From Rossellomorea sp. AcN35-11 (GTDB lineage Bacteria > Bacillota > Bacilli > Bacillales > Bacillaceae_B): DNA of 64,000 nucleotides. The stretch is from assembly GCA_030388825.1 (NCBI GenBank), contig CP128836.1, positions 1 through 64,000 on the forward strand. The letters are read 5' to 3'. How positions within the stretch are numbered: position 1 is the first letter of the stretch; the number at the start of each line of letters is the position of its first letter. A program made the position numbers and the translations under genes. The notes beneath the pieces are model-generated. The model had not been told where the DNA came from, did not search any database, and saw nothing but the letters and a program-made list of their open reading frames with translations. Below are positions 52,004 to 59,346 of this stretch, one piece after another.

Positions 52004-52337
52004 TCCATTTATTTAATTCCCCTAACTTTATATAATTCATTAACTTATCAAGATCTTTATTAGTCAGTTGATTTTTATCAATGATCTCGTGATTCTCAGA
52101 AACACTAAACCAATAAGCTTCTTCTGCAGAACCATCATCAAACCCAAGAATCAAAATCCTATTGCCTTCATTTTTTAAGATAGTAAACTCCTCTCCAAAT
52201 TCAACTTCAATAGCTTTCAAGCTTTTATAAGAATTGAGAGCAGAATAAAGAAAAGGAATAATACATATTAAAGAGAGTGTGATGAAAATCGAAATACTTA
52301 TACCATTATCTTTCACTTTGTTTTTTTGGAAAAGCAT
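51990..52337 (-). CDS. Unknown membrane-anchored protein encoded with DivIB
   Basis: One helix (ISISIFITLSLICIIPFLYSA) and a small extracytoplasmic domain (VEFGEEFTILKNEGNRILIL... EEAYWFSVSENHEIIDK). ATG 52337 follows AAGGGG. It overlaps divIB, so a joint role at the septum or wall is plausible but inferred. Confidence 0.72.
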   Translation of the reverse strand: MLFQKNKVKDNGISISIFITLSLICIIPFLYSALNSYKSLKAIEVEFGEEFTILKNEGNRILILGFDDGSAEEAYWFSVSENHEIIDKNQLTNKDLDKLMNYIKLGELNKWSESR

Positions 52338-52371
52338 CCCCACTACCCCTTTTTTCTAATTTAATGAAACA

Positions 52372-52421
52372 CAAAAGAAGCACTGCCATTTGACAGTGCT
52401 TCTGCACCTAATATTTTATCA
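52372..52421 (-). promoter_or_regulatory. Class B leader of the divIB operon
   Basis: On the minus strand TTGTGATAAAAT (-10 at 52413-52418) is followed by GTGCAGAAGCACTGTC, a short loop, GGCAGTGCT and TCTTTTG. Opening motif GAAGCAC. Confidence 0.75.
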
Positions 52422-52451
52422 CAAAAAGGGATAAAAAAGGAAAATACATTT

Positions 52452-53582
52452 TTATACTGACATTCTTCTTTCCGCTTCCCTAGTAGCAACTGACTTTCCA
52501 GTGTTCCAAGTTGTATCAAAAGGAACACCATATTGCTTACACAGATCCTTAATTTCATCCTGTCCATAATGACTAGTTACTTTCAAAAGAAAAATTACTT
52601 GATCACTTTTTCTAACTTTTGATTCTAACCTGGCCACAGGTTCATTTCCACTACACCATAGAAACACTCCACCTCTGCCCTCTATTGCAGACTTGTAGAA
52701 CCGCTTATTAGGTTCATCACCCACTATTAAGATACTACGACCTTCTAAAGTTTGTTCAATCATTTCACCGTCTTTAGAAGTGACATCATCAGAGGTATAT
52801 CGCTTGTATGATAGTGCTCTTTTTTCAATTGAAGGAATGCTGACACTGTTCATAGGATGAACCCAAATGATCCTATGTTTTTGTACATGACCTTTATAAA
52901 AGGCAATATCTATCATGGCACCCACTTTAACTTTGAGAGAAGGATCCTTGACACTATTGTTGATATTTTGTATTTCAACCTCATTTAACATTATCGTGTA
53001 TGGAACCCCATTCATTCTTACACTTTTTATCTCTCCTCCATCCCAATAAGACTCAACAGCAAGCCCTCCTGCCACTTTAGTTACAACCCCAAAACTAATC
53101 TGCTCACGCTCTTCTTGAGGTTTTCTATCTCCCATTTCTGCAAATGAATATTCAAATCTTCTACCTTCAGAGTAGTTACTTTCTATTTCTTGAGCGTATA
53201 TGTAGTCACCGTCTTCTAATCCAAGACTTCTTACAATCCCTTCCGGAACGTAACCTTCAATACTAGGAACAAACCCACCTCTTCTCTTCCTCTCAAATTT
53301 ATAAATCATTTGTTGCGTTTCATCTACCTCCGATACCTCTTCAACTACACTACCAGCTTCAATCTCTACATCTTGTAAAATATCACATGTTTCATTCTTT
53401 TCAGTTTCTTCAATTACTTCATTGTCGCTCTTAGTGGTATTACGAAGTTTTAGAAGTTTTTTCAGAAAAGAAAAGTAGTTTGCCATTTCCTCTTCTGATC
53501 CTTCAATATTTTTCAAGGTAAGTTCATTAAGAATGTCCATCATGTCTTTTTTTGCATTTTCTAGTACGTTTGTTGTTTCCAT
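52452..53582 (-). CDS. DUF2325-type protein
   Basis: The 376-residue soluble protein ends in a DUF2325-like Rossmann-type domain: GRSILIVGDEPNKRFYKSAI, VARLESKVRKSDQVIFLLKV and TWNTGKSVATREAE. The middle (VPEGIVRSLGLEDGDYIYAQ, then a beta-rich stretch) is a second conserved domain. ATG 53582 follows AGGAGG. Class A promoter upstream. Function unknown. Confidence 0.82.
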   Translation of the reverse strand: METTNVLENAKKDMMDILNELTLKNIEGSEEEMANYFSFLKKLLKLRNTTKSDNEVIEETEKNETCDILQDVEIEAGSVVEEVSEVDETQQMIYKFERKRRGGFVPSIEGYVPEGIVRSLGLEDGDYIYAQEIESNYSEGRRFEYSFAEMGDRKPQEEREQISFGVVTKVAGGLAVESYWDGGEIKSVRMNGVPYTIMLNEVEIQNINNSVKDPSLKVKVGAMIDIAFYKGHVQKHRIIWVHPMNSVSIPSIEKRALSYKRYTSDDVTSKDGEMIEQTLEGRSILIVGDEPNKRFYKSAIEGRGGVFLWCSGNEPVARLESKVRKSDQVIFLLKVTSHYGQDEIKDLCKQYGVPFDTTWNTGKSVATREAERRMSV

Positions 53583-53671
53583 AAGAGTACCTCCTACTTT
53601 TCCTGTAAAATTATTTTTATCATTATTCACTTTCCATACCCATTTAATACCTCAGCAAATCCATAGTTTAT

Positions 53672-53712
53672 AACATACCAAAGACTCCATTTCATGGCGA
53701 GTATTGGCGATG
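53672..53712 (-). promoter_or_regulatory. Class A promoter of the DUF2325 gene
   Basis: On the minus strand CATCGCCA and CTCGCCAT lie one turn apart, then 16 nt, then TATGTT. Confidence 0.78.
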
Positions 53713-53812
53713 TCTTTTTTTCAGCACAAACAGCGCCAGAAAATATTTTCTTGGCGCTTGCTAATACTCAATAGATAAAACAGTGATACAAATCTTCTTG
53801 AAAAAATTGGCC

Positions 53813-53986
53813 TTAATGAAAATCATCGCTCGCTTTATACTGCTCAATTTCCGCTCTTATGTCTTCTAGATTACGATTAAACTCTTCATCACTTTGTGTT
53901 GTGCTACTAAGAAAAAGCAAGGCTACCACTAAACTACCACCAATAGTAGCAAGAAGAAATGTACTAATGAGCATCTTTTTAATCAT
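53813..53986 (-). CDS. 57-residue membrane-anchored peptide
   Basis: The frame from ATG 53986 gives MIKKMLISTFLLATIGGSLV then an acidic tail. The best ribosome-binding site (GAAGGGTG) instead serves ATG 53990, whose frame stops after MAND; one T fewer would give MANDKKMLIST. Start assignment is therefore open. Confidence 0.55.
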   Translation of the reverse strand: MIKKMLISTFLLATIGGSLVVALLFLSSTTQSDEEFNRNLEDIRAEIEQYKASDDFH

Positions 53987-54002
53987 TAGCCATTTTCACC
54001 CT

Positions 54003-54078
54003 TCCCAAAATAAAAACACCCTCGTATATTATTGAAAGATTAATCACTCTCCACATACACTCGGTGCTCCCGGCCAAA
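54003..54078 (-). promoter_or_regulatory. Class B leader of the 57-residue gene
   Basis: The minus strand reads GGGAGCACCGAGTGTATG, a long loop, ATATACGAGGGTG and TTTTTATTTTG. Opening motif GGAGCAC; the stem has an internal loop. Confidence 0.65.
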
Positions 54079-54090
54079 CCTAATATTCAC

Positions 54091-54507
54091 TTAATCTATC
54101 TGGATGGAACGTGCAACAATTTCTTTATATGCAGCTACCTTCACTTCCCTTAACAAAAATGTCTTTAATTGCTCCTCATTATACCCCGTCTGAAACCTAT
54201 GATCATCGTAGATTATAGGATATGTTAAGGACGTTGGATTTTCTTCTATAAATTTGTATAACTGAAACAATGTAAAATCATCGGATTCCATCATTCTATT
54301 AATTTCTTTGTACGGCTTCGACCTAGTGGAAACTATTTCTGAATAACCACCAGCCCGAATAGCCAAATCTTTAATCTCTTCAAAACTCAACGGATTATAT
54401 GTTACATTTTTTTCAATATAAGGTATATTATTATCTTCTAAAAAGTTCTTCGCCGCCCTACAGGATTGTAATCCGCTCCTTGTAATAATGCTTATCGGTT
54501 TTACCAT
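54091..54507 (-). CDS. Spx/ArsC-family protein with the CXXC switch disrupted
   Basis: The 138-residue protein matches Spx along its length: SLSFEEIKDLAIRAGGYSEIVSTRSKPYKEIN, LTYPIIYDDHRFQTGYNEEQLKTFLLREVK. The redox motif CxxC at the N-terminus reads SGLQSC, with the first Cys replaced by Gly. Spx binds the RNA polymerase alpha C-terminal domain and redirects transcription; without the Cys pair it could not be switched by disulfide. ATG 54507 follows GGAGGGGAG. Class A promoter. Confidence 0.85.
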   Translation of the reverse strand: MVKPISIITRSGLQSCRAAKNFLEDNNIPYIEKNVTYNPLSFEEIKDLAIRAGGYSEIVSTRSKPYKEINRMMESDDFTLFQLYKFIEENPTSLTYPIIYDDHRFQTGYNEEQLKTFLLREVKVAAYKEIVARSIQID

Positions 54508-54552
54508 TTACTCCCCTCCGATCATTAGACTCTAGCGGCCTATTTTTCTATA

Positions 54553-54592
54553 ATGATATCAACCTCTTCATAAAATGGCGAAACAAAGTGAT
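54553..54592 (-). promoter_or_regulatory. Class A promoter of the Spx-like gene
   Basis: On the minus strand TATCACTT and TTCGCCAT lie one turn apart, then 16 nt, then TATCAT. Confidence 0.75.
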
Positions 54593-54635
54593 ATTATTTT
54601 TAATTTTTGGTTTACTCTTTATAATATGTATAAAA

Positions 54636-54663
54636 GAGAAAAGCCCCTATTTATTAAATAGAG
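54636..54663 (-). terminator. Terminator of the YgiT-like gene
   Basis: The minus strand reads AGCCTCTATTTA, a short loop, AAATAGGGGCT and TTTCTCTTTT, 11 nt after the stop. Confidence 0.75.
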
Positions 54664-54673
54664 GCTTCCTGGT

Positions 54674-54943
54674 TTACTGAATTTCTTCTTTTCGCTTATT
54701 CAATATGTCCTTTGTGGATATCCCTTCATAAGCGTCCTTGATTTCATTATAATCGTATTGATTCCGATCACCCTTACAATTTCTGATAAAATCCTCAATA
54801 ATTACTACAGGATATACATCCATGGATGAACGATTACAGTCACATTTATTGACTGGCACATTTAACACTTTTACTTCATTTCTTTGAACTGTAGTAGTAG
54901 TCATAACAATGTCTCCTTTACAATGATTGCATTTGTCAATCAT
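54674..54943 (-). CDS. YgiT-type zinc-finger protein (putative antitoxin)
   Basis: The product has CNHCKGDIVMTTTTVQRNEV, VLNVPVNKCDCNR and a helical C-terminus (YEGISTKDILNKRKEEIQ). This is the YgiT-type zinc finger often paired with a DUF4258 or MqsR-like toxin, as here. It lies 70 nt downstream of the DUF4258 gene. ATG 54943 follows AAAGGAGAC. Confidence 0.8.
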   Translation of the reverse strand: MIDKCNHCKGDIVMTTTTVQRNEVKVLNVPVNKCDCNRSSMDVYPVVIIEDFIRNCKGDRNQYDYNEIKDAYEGISTKDILNKRKEEIQ

Positions 54944-55012
54944 GCACCAATCACTCCGTTCCTATTAATATTGAAATTATTATAGCACGGTTGATCTTGC
55001 ATTTATAAATTT

Positions 55013-55361
55013 TCAATCAAAAATATACAGTAATCGATCTGTCACTCCACTGTATAACGTGGTAAAACAATAAGAATCGTTTTTTAACGCGACTCCAATT
55101 GTCACCTTATTCCCATTCAAGTCTTCTCCAATAAGATTGCGCAAGGGATCCGGGTTTCTATAGTTAGGATATTCCCCAATATCAAAACCCTCAACAATTT
55201 CTCCCGTCATAATCGCATGGACTACATCAATCATTTCAATGTCTCTTTCTACCATTCTTTTTTTCGAAGTGGAATGTTAGAGATACACTTTTATTACTGA
55301 CTACCGCTTCTTGTAAACTCCTAAGCTCATCATCCCAAAACAACTCTAAATGTTTCGTCAT
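55013..55361 (-). pseudogene. DUF4258 protein (putative toxin partner) with a one-base frameshift
   Basis: ATG 55361 after GGAGTTAAGGGG opens MTKHLELFWDDELRSLQEAV to SVSLTFHFEKK, then leaves frame at a run of seven A. The other frame continues RMVERDIEMIDVVHAIMTGEIVEGFD, the DUF4258 core. Six A would give one protein of about 115 residues. With YgiT downstream this is a typical toxin-antitoxin arrangement; if the break is real, the toxin is dead. Confidence 0.7.
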
Positions 55362-55395
55362 CCCCTTAACTCCTTTCAATATTGCTCCTTTTAAA

Positions 55396-55453
55396 AACAA
55401 AAAAAGCCCGTTCAAGTAGGAATTTTAGGATCCATACTCAAACGAGCTTTTGC
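55396..55453 (-). promoter_or_regulatory. Leader terminator hairpin of the DUF4258/YgiT operon
   Basis: The minus strand reads AAAAGCTCGTTTGAGTA, a loop, TACTTGAACGGGCTTTTTTTG, then the ribosome-binding site. It follows directly on the structured element at 55455-55543. The opening differs from GRAGNAC. Confidence 0.65.
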
Positions 55454-55454
55454 A

Positions 55455-55543
55455 TTCTCTAAGAAGACATCATTACTTCAATGAACATTAGATTCAGTTC
55501 ATTTGCTTAAATGAAACTCAATGTACTTCCCCTTCTTAGAGAA
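55455..55543 (-). ncRNA. Candidate structured 5' leader RNA upstream of the DUF4258/YgiT operon
   Basis: TTCTCTAAGAAG (55455-55466) and CTTCTTAGAGAA (55532-55543) form a perfect 12-bp closing stem. Inside, GTTCATT (55497-55503) can pair either with AATGAAC (55480-55486) or, as TTCATTT, with AAATGAA (55509-55515): two mutually exclusive hairpins. A TATTATACT -10 lies just upstream and a terminator hairpin just downstream. This is the layout of a riboswitch or attenuator; the ligand is unknown. Confidence 0.55.
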
Positions 55544-55621
55544 AGTATAATATTAATTAAGTGCTATATATTTTAATTATACCAAATCTCATATTTACAT
55601 TGGTAGATTGATGAAAACCAA

Positions 55622-56356
55622 TCAGTAAAAAGATACCTTATGGTTTGAATCAATTTCATAGATAACATCTTTTCTTTCAACTACTATTTTGGTTTTTTCG
55701 TTTAATACACCCGCCTGATGAATCGCGTTAAGTAACTCCTTTGCAGGATTTATAGCCACAGGGTTACCCATATGTTTAAGCATAGTAACATCTCCGTTTG
55801 TATCGCCATATGCAAAGCTATTATCTTTATCAATGTCATATTTCTGAACCATGAGAGCGATCTGTTTTTCCTTATTTGCTGAATCCCACATAGGAGAAAT
55901 CTCACCATTAAAAGCGCCATTACTATCTATGTGATAAATAGAGCCTCGAAAGTCAGTAGCATTATATTTCTGAGCCATTTTGGACACCAGGAAATCTGGA
56001 CTTCCAGAAATGAAAATGACCTTATGCCCTTGTTTCAAGTGCCATCGTATTTGCTGTCTAGTGTATCTGTAAACACGATCAGCTTTTAAGTGCATTACTT
56101 GATTGGCTGTAAATTCTATCGCTTCCCTCGAAACCCCAATAAGGTGTTCTCTATAGATCTCGCTCACATCCATGAGATATTCATCATACTGCCCTTGCCG
56201 TTTATCCCAATTATTAAAAGTCTTCTTAACTTGCTCATGCCACACAGAAGGTGATATGATCTCATATTTTATCAATCTCTTGAAATGCTCAATCAAAAGA
56301 GAGTCCCTATAAAAAGTCCCGTCAATATCAAAGAAAGCAGCTACATTCTTACCCAT
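55622..56356 (-). CDS. HAD-family phosphatase (SerB-like, HAD-IB)
   Basis: Motif I AAFFDIDGTFYRDS, motif II VIFISGSPDFLVSKM, motif III Lys in SANKEKQIALM and motif IV SFAYGDTNGDVTMLKHMG are present, with a helical cap between. HAD-IB members act on phosphoserine and similar small phosphates. ATG 56356 follows AGGAGATT. Confidence 0.9.
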   Translation of the reverse strand: MGKNVAAFFDIDGTFYRDSLLIEHFKRLIKYEIISPSVWHEQVKKTFNNWDKRQGQYDEYLMDVSEIYREHLIGVSREAIEFTANQVMHLKADRVYRYTRQQIRWHLKQGHKVIFISGSPDFLVSKMAQKYNATDFRGSIYHIDSNGAFNGEISPMWDSANKEKQIALMVQKYDIDKDNSFAYGDTNGDVTMLKHMGNPVAINPAKELLNAIHQAGVLNEKTKIVVERKDVIYEIDSNHKVSFY

Positions 56357-56379
56357 AATTAATCTCCTACCTTTTCATA

Positions 56380-56541
56380 TTATTTAAACAATAGGTAATA
56401 GCCTATAATTAGGCCCACTAGTGAAGATGGAGCTAGTAAAACTCGCCACACAATATACTTTTTTACAAATTTCTTTAGTAACAATGGCGGAACGAGAGCA
56501 AACATTAGTAGAATCGCCACATTTAAAGTGTATGAATCCAA
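56380..56541 (-). CDS. 53-residue two-helix membrane peptide
   Basis: TTG 56541 follows AAAGGGG. Two hydrophobic helices (VAILLMFALVPPLLLKKF and VLLAPSSLVGLIIGYYLLF) flank a basic turn. It has a class B leader and lies 24 nt upstream of the HAD gene, perhaps in one operon. Confidence 0.6.
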   Translation of the reverse strand: MDSYTLNVAILLMFALVPPLLLKKFVKKYIVWRVLLAPSSLVGLIIGYYLLFK

Positions 56542-56580
56542 ATCTTAATCCCCTTTACTATTTTCAATATCCACCTAATG

Positions 56581-56631
56581 AAAAAACCGCTCTCCTACAT
56601 GAAATATTCCATGTGGAAAACGGTCCTTCCG
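56581..56631 (-). promoter_or_regulatory. Class B leader of the 53-residue gene
   Basis: The minus strand reads GGAAGGACCGTTTTCCACATG, a loop, CATGTAGGAGAGCGG and TTTTTTC. Opening motif GAAGGAC; the stem is imperfect. Confidence 0.62.
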
Positions 56632-56698
56632 TTTGGGTTTTGTTTTTTGTCAAAATAGGGTGTTGATATAGAAATTATGCCACACCCTTATTTAGTGG

Positions 56699-56836
56699 TC
56701 AAAAACGGGCGATAAACTCTTGTGTTTCTTCTTCACCATCTTTAATTGGACCAGGAGCCATCTCACCAAAATTACAGCCTGATACAAATACAGCAGAAAA
56801 CAACAAGCAACAACCCATCATATAATATTTCTTCAT
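56699..56836 (-). CDS. 45-residue lipoprotein
   Basis: ATG 56836 follows GGTGGGAG. The signal peptide MKKYYMMGCCLLFSAVFVSG ends at the lipobox Cys (VSGC), leaving a 25-residue acidic mature peptide. It resembles small lysis or immunity lipoproteins only in shape. Confidence 0.65.
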   Translation of the reverse strand: MKKYYMMGCCLLFSAVFVSGCNFGEMAPGPIKDGEEETQEFIARF

Positions 56837-56851
56837 TCTCTCCCACCTCAC

Positions 56852-56893
56852 TAAAAAAGCACCAAACAGCTAGTAAGCTGAATGGTGCTTCCA
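56852..56893 (-). promoter_or_regulatory. Class B leader of the small lipoprotein gene
   Basis: The minus strand reads GGAAGCACCATTCAGC, a loop, GCTGTTTGGTGCT and TTTTTAG, then the ribosome-binding site. Opening motif GAAGCAC. Confidence 0.7.
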
Positions 56894-56912
56894 TTCTCAC
56901 ACTCTATTAATT

Positions 56913-57632
56913 TCATACCCATTTAATCTGATCAAACGTGTCTTTGAAGCACGTACTATGAAGAAACTTCCCATCGTTTTTAAAGCCACCTTTATCCCCA
57001 TAAAAACTGCTCGGATGATAACTAGTGTGAATTTTTTCAACTGGGACTCCCATACTCATTAACTCGTTTTTATATTTTCTTGCATCTCCCCACAAAAAGT
57101 ACACTATTCTCGGATTGTTTGAAGTCATATGCTCTAGGATGTATTTGAAAAACGGAGACCATATCTTAAGATGCTTTCCAATTTTACCTATTTCAGTTGT
57201 CAGTGCAGTATTTAAAAATAGCACTCCTTTCCGCTCCCAATCAGAAAATATCTTATCAGGGGGCAAAATCGGAAACTTTCCACTCCGTATTTCATTTCTT
57301 ACTTCATCTATTGTTAAAGAATTACCTATTCCAGAGTAGGTTTTATGCAACAACTTTAAGACGTTTTGCAATGACCGATTCACTTTTGGATCATCCCACG
57401 TCTCTACGTTGGCGACTTCAAATGACCTGCCAGTGGCTACATTTTCTAGAGGGTAAGGATCCTTCCCAAAAATTGCGCACTTTACATTTTGTAAATCTAA
57501 TTCTGCAAAGCGAAAAACCCGCTCCATGCTCGGAGTGAATTCATTCCCAATCTTCTTTTCTATCTCTTGAAGAAGTACCTCTTGTTCAGAAAATAACTCT
57601 TTCCAGGAGGAATGAACAATATGCTCAGTCAT
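56913..57632 (-). CDS. Uracil-DNA glycosylase-like protein
   Basis: The product has the family 1 UDG layout: water-activating loop CAIFGKDPYPLEN (usual GQDPYH, here K and P substituted), LFLNTALTTE, VYFLWGDARKYK and the DNA-intercalation loop HTSYHPSSFYG. It excises uracil from DNA, though the altered first motif may change activity. The start is ATG 57632. It overlaps the upstream membrane protein stop. Confidence 0.85.
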   Translation of the reverse strand: MTEHIVHSSWKELFSEQEVLLQEIEKKIGNEFTPSMERVFRFAELDLQNVKCAIFGKDPYPLENVATGRSFEVANVETWDDPKVNRSLQNVLKLLHKTYSGIGNSLTIDEVRNEIRSGKFPILPPDKIFSDWERKGVLFLNTALTTEIGKIGKHLKIWSPFFKYILEHMTSNNPRIVYFLWGDARKYKNELMSMGVPVEKIHTSYHPSSFYGDKGGFKNDGKFLHSTCFKDTFDQIKWV

Positions 57633-57861
57633 CAACCTTTTCCCCCTCTTTTAAAGAGATGTTTATTTTAAGCTGAATGTACACCCCACATAGAACTGCA
57701 AAGGAAAACAAACTACCATAATGGTACAAAGGATTTAACCAAGAGCGAACGTGATTAAATTGCATAATCATTGATGCGACCGTTCCCCCTATAAACGACA
57801 AAAGCAATACCACAAGAATCAATTTAGTTCGTATTTTCATTTCTTTTAACTCAGATAACAT
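57625..57861 (-). CDS. Small two-helix membrane protein
   Basis: Helices at about 12-32 and 45-65 with a charged C-terminus (LKEGEKVDD). ATG 57861 follows AAGGGAGAG. It overlaps the UDG gene by 8 nt and forms its operon. Unknown function. Confidence 0.72.
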   Translation of the reverse strand: MLSELKEMKIRTKLILVVLLLSFIGGTVASMIMQFNHVRSWLNPLYHYGSLFSFAVLCGVYIQLKINISLKEGEKVDD

Positions 57862-57908
57862 TTTAACTCTCCCTTTCTACATCCCACACTTTTAATACCT
57901 TCTAACTT

Positions 57909-57949
57909 AATGTAACATTAGACCTTTTGGAATTGTACTATAAGCGAAT
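57909..57949 (-). promoter_or_regulatory. Class A-like promoter of the 57861/UDG operon (degenerate)
   Basis: On the minus strand ATTCGCTT is followed one turn later by GTACAAT, then 17 nt and TACATT. Only the upstream half-site is good. Confidence 0.5.
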
Positions 57950-57987
57950 TAAAAAAGAGCCACTGATTTTAATCAGCAGCCCTCAAA
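57950..57987 (-). terminator. Terminator of the HPF gene
   Basis: The minus strand reads GCTGCTGATT, a short loop, AATCAGTGGC and TCTTTTTTAATT, and runs straight into the class A-like site. Confidence 0.7.
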
Positions 57988-58030
57988 AGCAACTCTTTTA
58001 TAAATTTATAATACACAAATTCACCTTACC

Positions 58031-58561
58031 TTAAAATGTAGAAATTACTCCGTATTTCCCATCCTTTCTACGGTAAACTACATCTGTTTCATTCGTAGCA
58101 ACGTTCGTATATACAAAGAAGTCGTGACCAAGTAAATCCATTTGCATAATCGCTTCCTCTTCAAACATTGGCTTTAATGAAAATCGCTTTGTCCTTACAA
58201 TTTCGTACTCTTCTTCCTGTACCCGTTCTCCCTCATTAACATCAGCTAATTTAGAAATCCGGTGCCTCGGCTTTCGATTCATTTTAGTTTTATATTTCCT
58301 TACTTGTCTTTCTAATTTTTCTAGAACTGCATCAATCGCAGAATACATATCTGCATGATCATCCTCAGCGCGTAATAACAAACCCTTCATTGGAATAGTT
58401 ACTTCGACTTTATGAACCCCTTGAAATACAGTCATTTTTACATGCGCTGTAGCGTCTGGTGTTTCATTAAAATATTTCGTTAACTTCGTCACCTTGCTTT
58501 CTACATATTCAGAAAGGCTTGGTGTTACCTCAAAATTTTCTCCACGAATGTTAAACTCCAT
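58031..58561 (-). CDS. hpf: Long-form ribosome hibernation promoting factor
   Basis: The N-terminal domain (MEFNIRGENFEVTPSLSEYVESKVTKL... LEKLERQVRKYKTK) and the C-terminal dimerisation domain (EIVRTKRFSLKPMFEEEAIMQMDLLGHDFFVYTN) make a complete long HPF/YvyD, which joins 70S ribosomes into 100S dimers and silences translation. ATG 58561 follows AGGAGGAG. On an extrachromosomal element it could dampen or protect host ribosomes. Class B leader. Confidence 0.94.
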   Translation of the reverse strand: MEFNIRGENFEVTPSLSEYVESKVTKLTKYFNETPDATAHVKMTVFQGVHKVEVTIPMKGLLLRAEDDHADMYSAIDAVLEKLERQVRKYKTKMNRKPRHRISKLADVNEGERVQEEEYEIVRTKRFSLKPMFEEEAIMQMDLLGHDFFVYTNVATNETDVVYRRKDGKYGVISTF

Positions 58562-58599
58562 TTTAACTCCTCCTTAGACCTACATTCATTTTATAAAAA

Positions 58600-58676
58600 A
58601 ACAAAGAACCGCAAGCCGAAAATCGACTTACAGTTCTCCTGTTTTTAACGATATTAAGTTAGTACAATTATACCAC
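58600..58676 (-). promoter_or_regulatory. Class B leader of hpf
   Basis: On the minus strand GTGGTATAAT (58667-58672) is followed about 27 nt later by CAGGAGAACTGTAAGTC, a short loop, GGCTTGCGGTTCT and TTGTTTTTTT. Opening motif GGAGAAC. Confidence 0.75.
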
Positions 58677-58700
58677 TCGAACTATCCCTAAAAAAGAATA

Positions 58701-59009
58701 TTAAGAATATTTTTCTATCATGCTAACCAAAAGCTCTTTTGGTTGAAACCCAATCAGATGATCCACCTTTTCCCCATCTTTAAAAAGAACCATAGTTGGT
58801 ATACTCATAACATCATACTTCTGGACAGAATCCTTATTTTCATCAACGTTTATTTTGAGTATTTTTACTTTGTCTCCCATTTCTTTGTCTAACTCTTCTA
58901 AAACAGGCGTAATCATTTTACATGGACCACACCAAGGTGCCCAAAAATCCAGCAATACCAATCCTTCTTTAAGTTCCTGTTCAAGAGTTACATCAGTAAC
59001 GTTCTTCAT
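58701..59009 (-). CDS. Thioredoxin
   Basis: A classic thioredoxin of 102 residues: LVLLDFWAPWCGPCKMITPVLEEL with the redox CGPC, the cis-Pro in SIPTMVLFKDGE and the GFQPKELL end. It reduces disulfides, for example in ribonucleotide reductase. ATG 59009 follows GGGAGG. Class B leader. Confidence 0.96.
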   Translation of the reverse strand: MKNVTDVTLEQELKEGLVLLDFWAPWCGPCKMITPVLEELDKEMGDKVKILKINVDENKDSVQKYDVMSIPTMVLFKDGEKVDHLIGFQPKELLVSMIEKYS

Positions 59010-59032
59010 ATACAAATAACCTCCCTATACAT

Positions 59033-59083
59033 TAAAAGAAGCACTGTGCGTACACAGTGCTTCTGGTAGACATTATTATATCA
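59033..59083 (-). promoter_or_regulatory. Class B leader of the thioredoxin gene
   Basis: On the minus strand GTGATATAAT (59075-59080) is followed by CCAGAAGCACTGTG, a short loop, CACAGTGCTTCT and TTT. Opening motif GAAGCAC. Confidence 0.75.
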
Positions 59084-59182
59084 CCCAATTATTAATTCCC
59101 CAAGACAATCCTATTTCATAAGAATAAATATCATTCAAAATATTGCTAGTATACATAATGGAAAATCAACCATCCTACAATG

Positions 59183-59317
59183 TATAATATAGATATTATC
59201 TTTCTATAAATTTTAATATTGTTACTTCCCAGAGGGAGTAGTATAAACGCTCAAATTCGAGTGATCGTCTACCATGTAGAAACCATGATCACTGGAATTT
59301 GGGCGTTTTTTGTTCAA
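59183..59317 (+). promoter_or_regulatory. Promoter and leader terminator of the methyltransferase gene
   Basis: TATAAT at 59183-59188 is followed about 60 nt later by CGCTCAAATTCGAGTGATC, a loop, GATCACTGGAATTTGGGCG and TTTTTTG, then AAGGAGAG and ATG 59347. The nearest upstream gene is divergent. The opening reads GGAGTAG rather than GRAGNAC. Confidence 0.65.
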
Positions 59318-59346
59318 ATACACCATATCAAAGGAGAGAAAATTAT

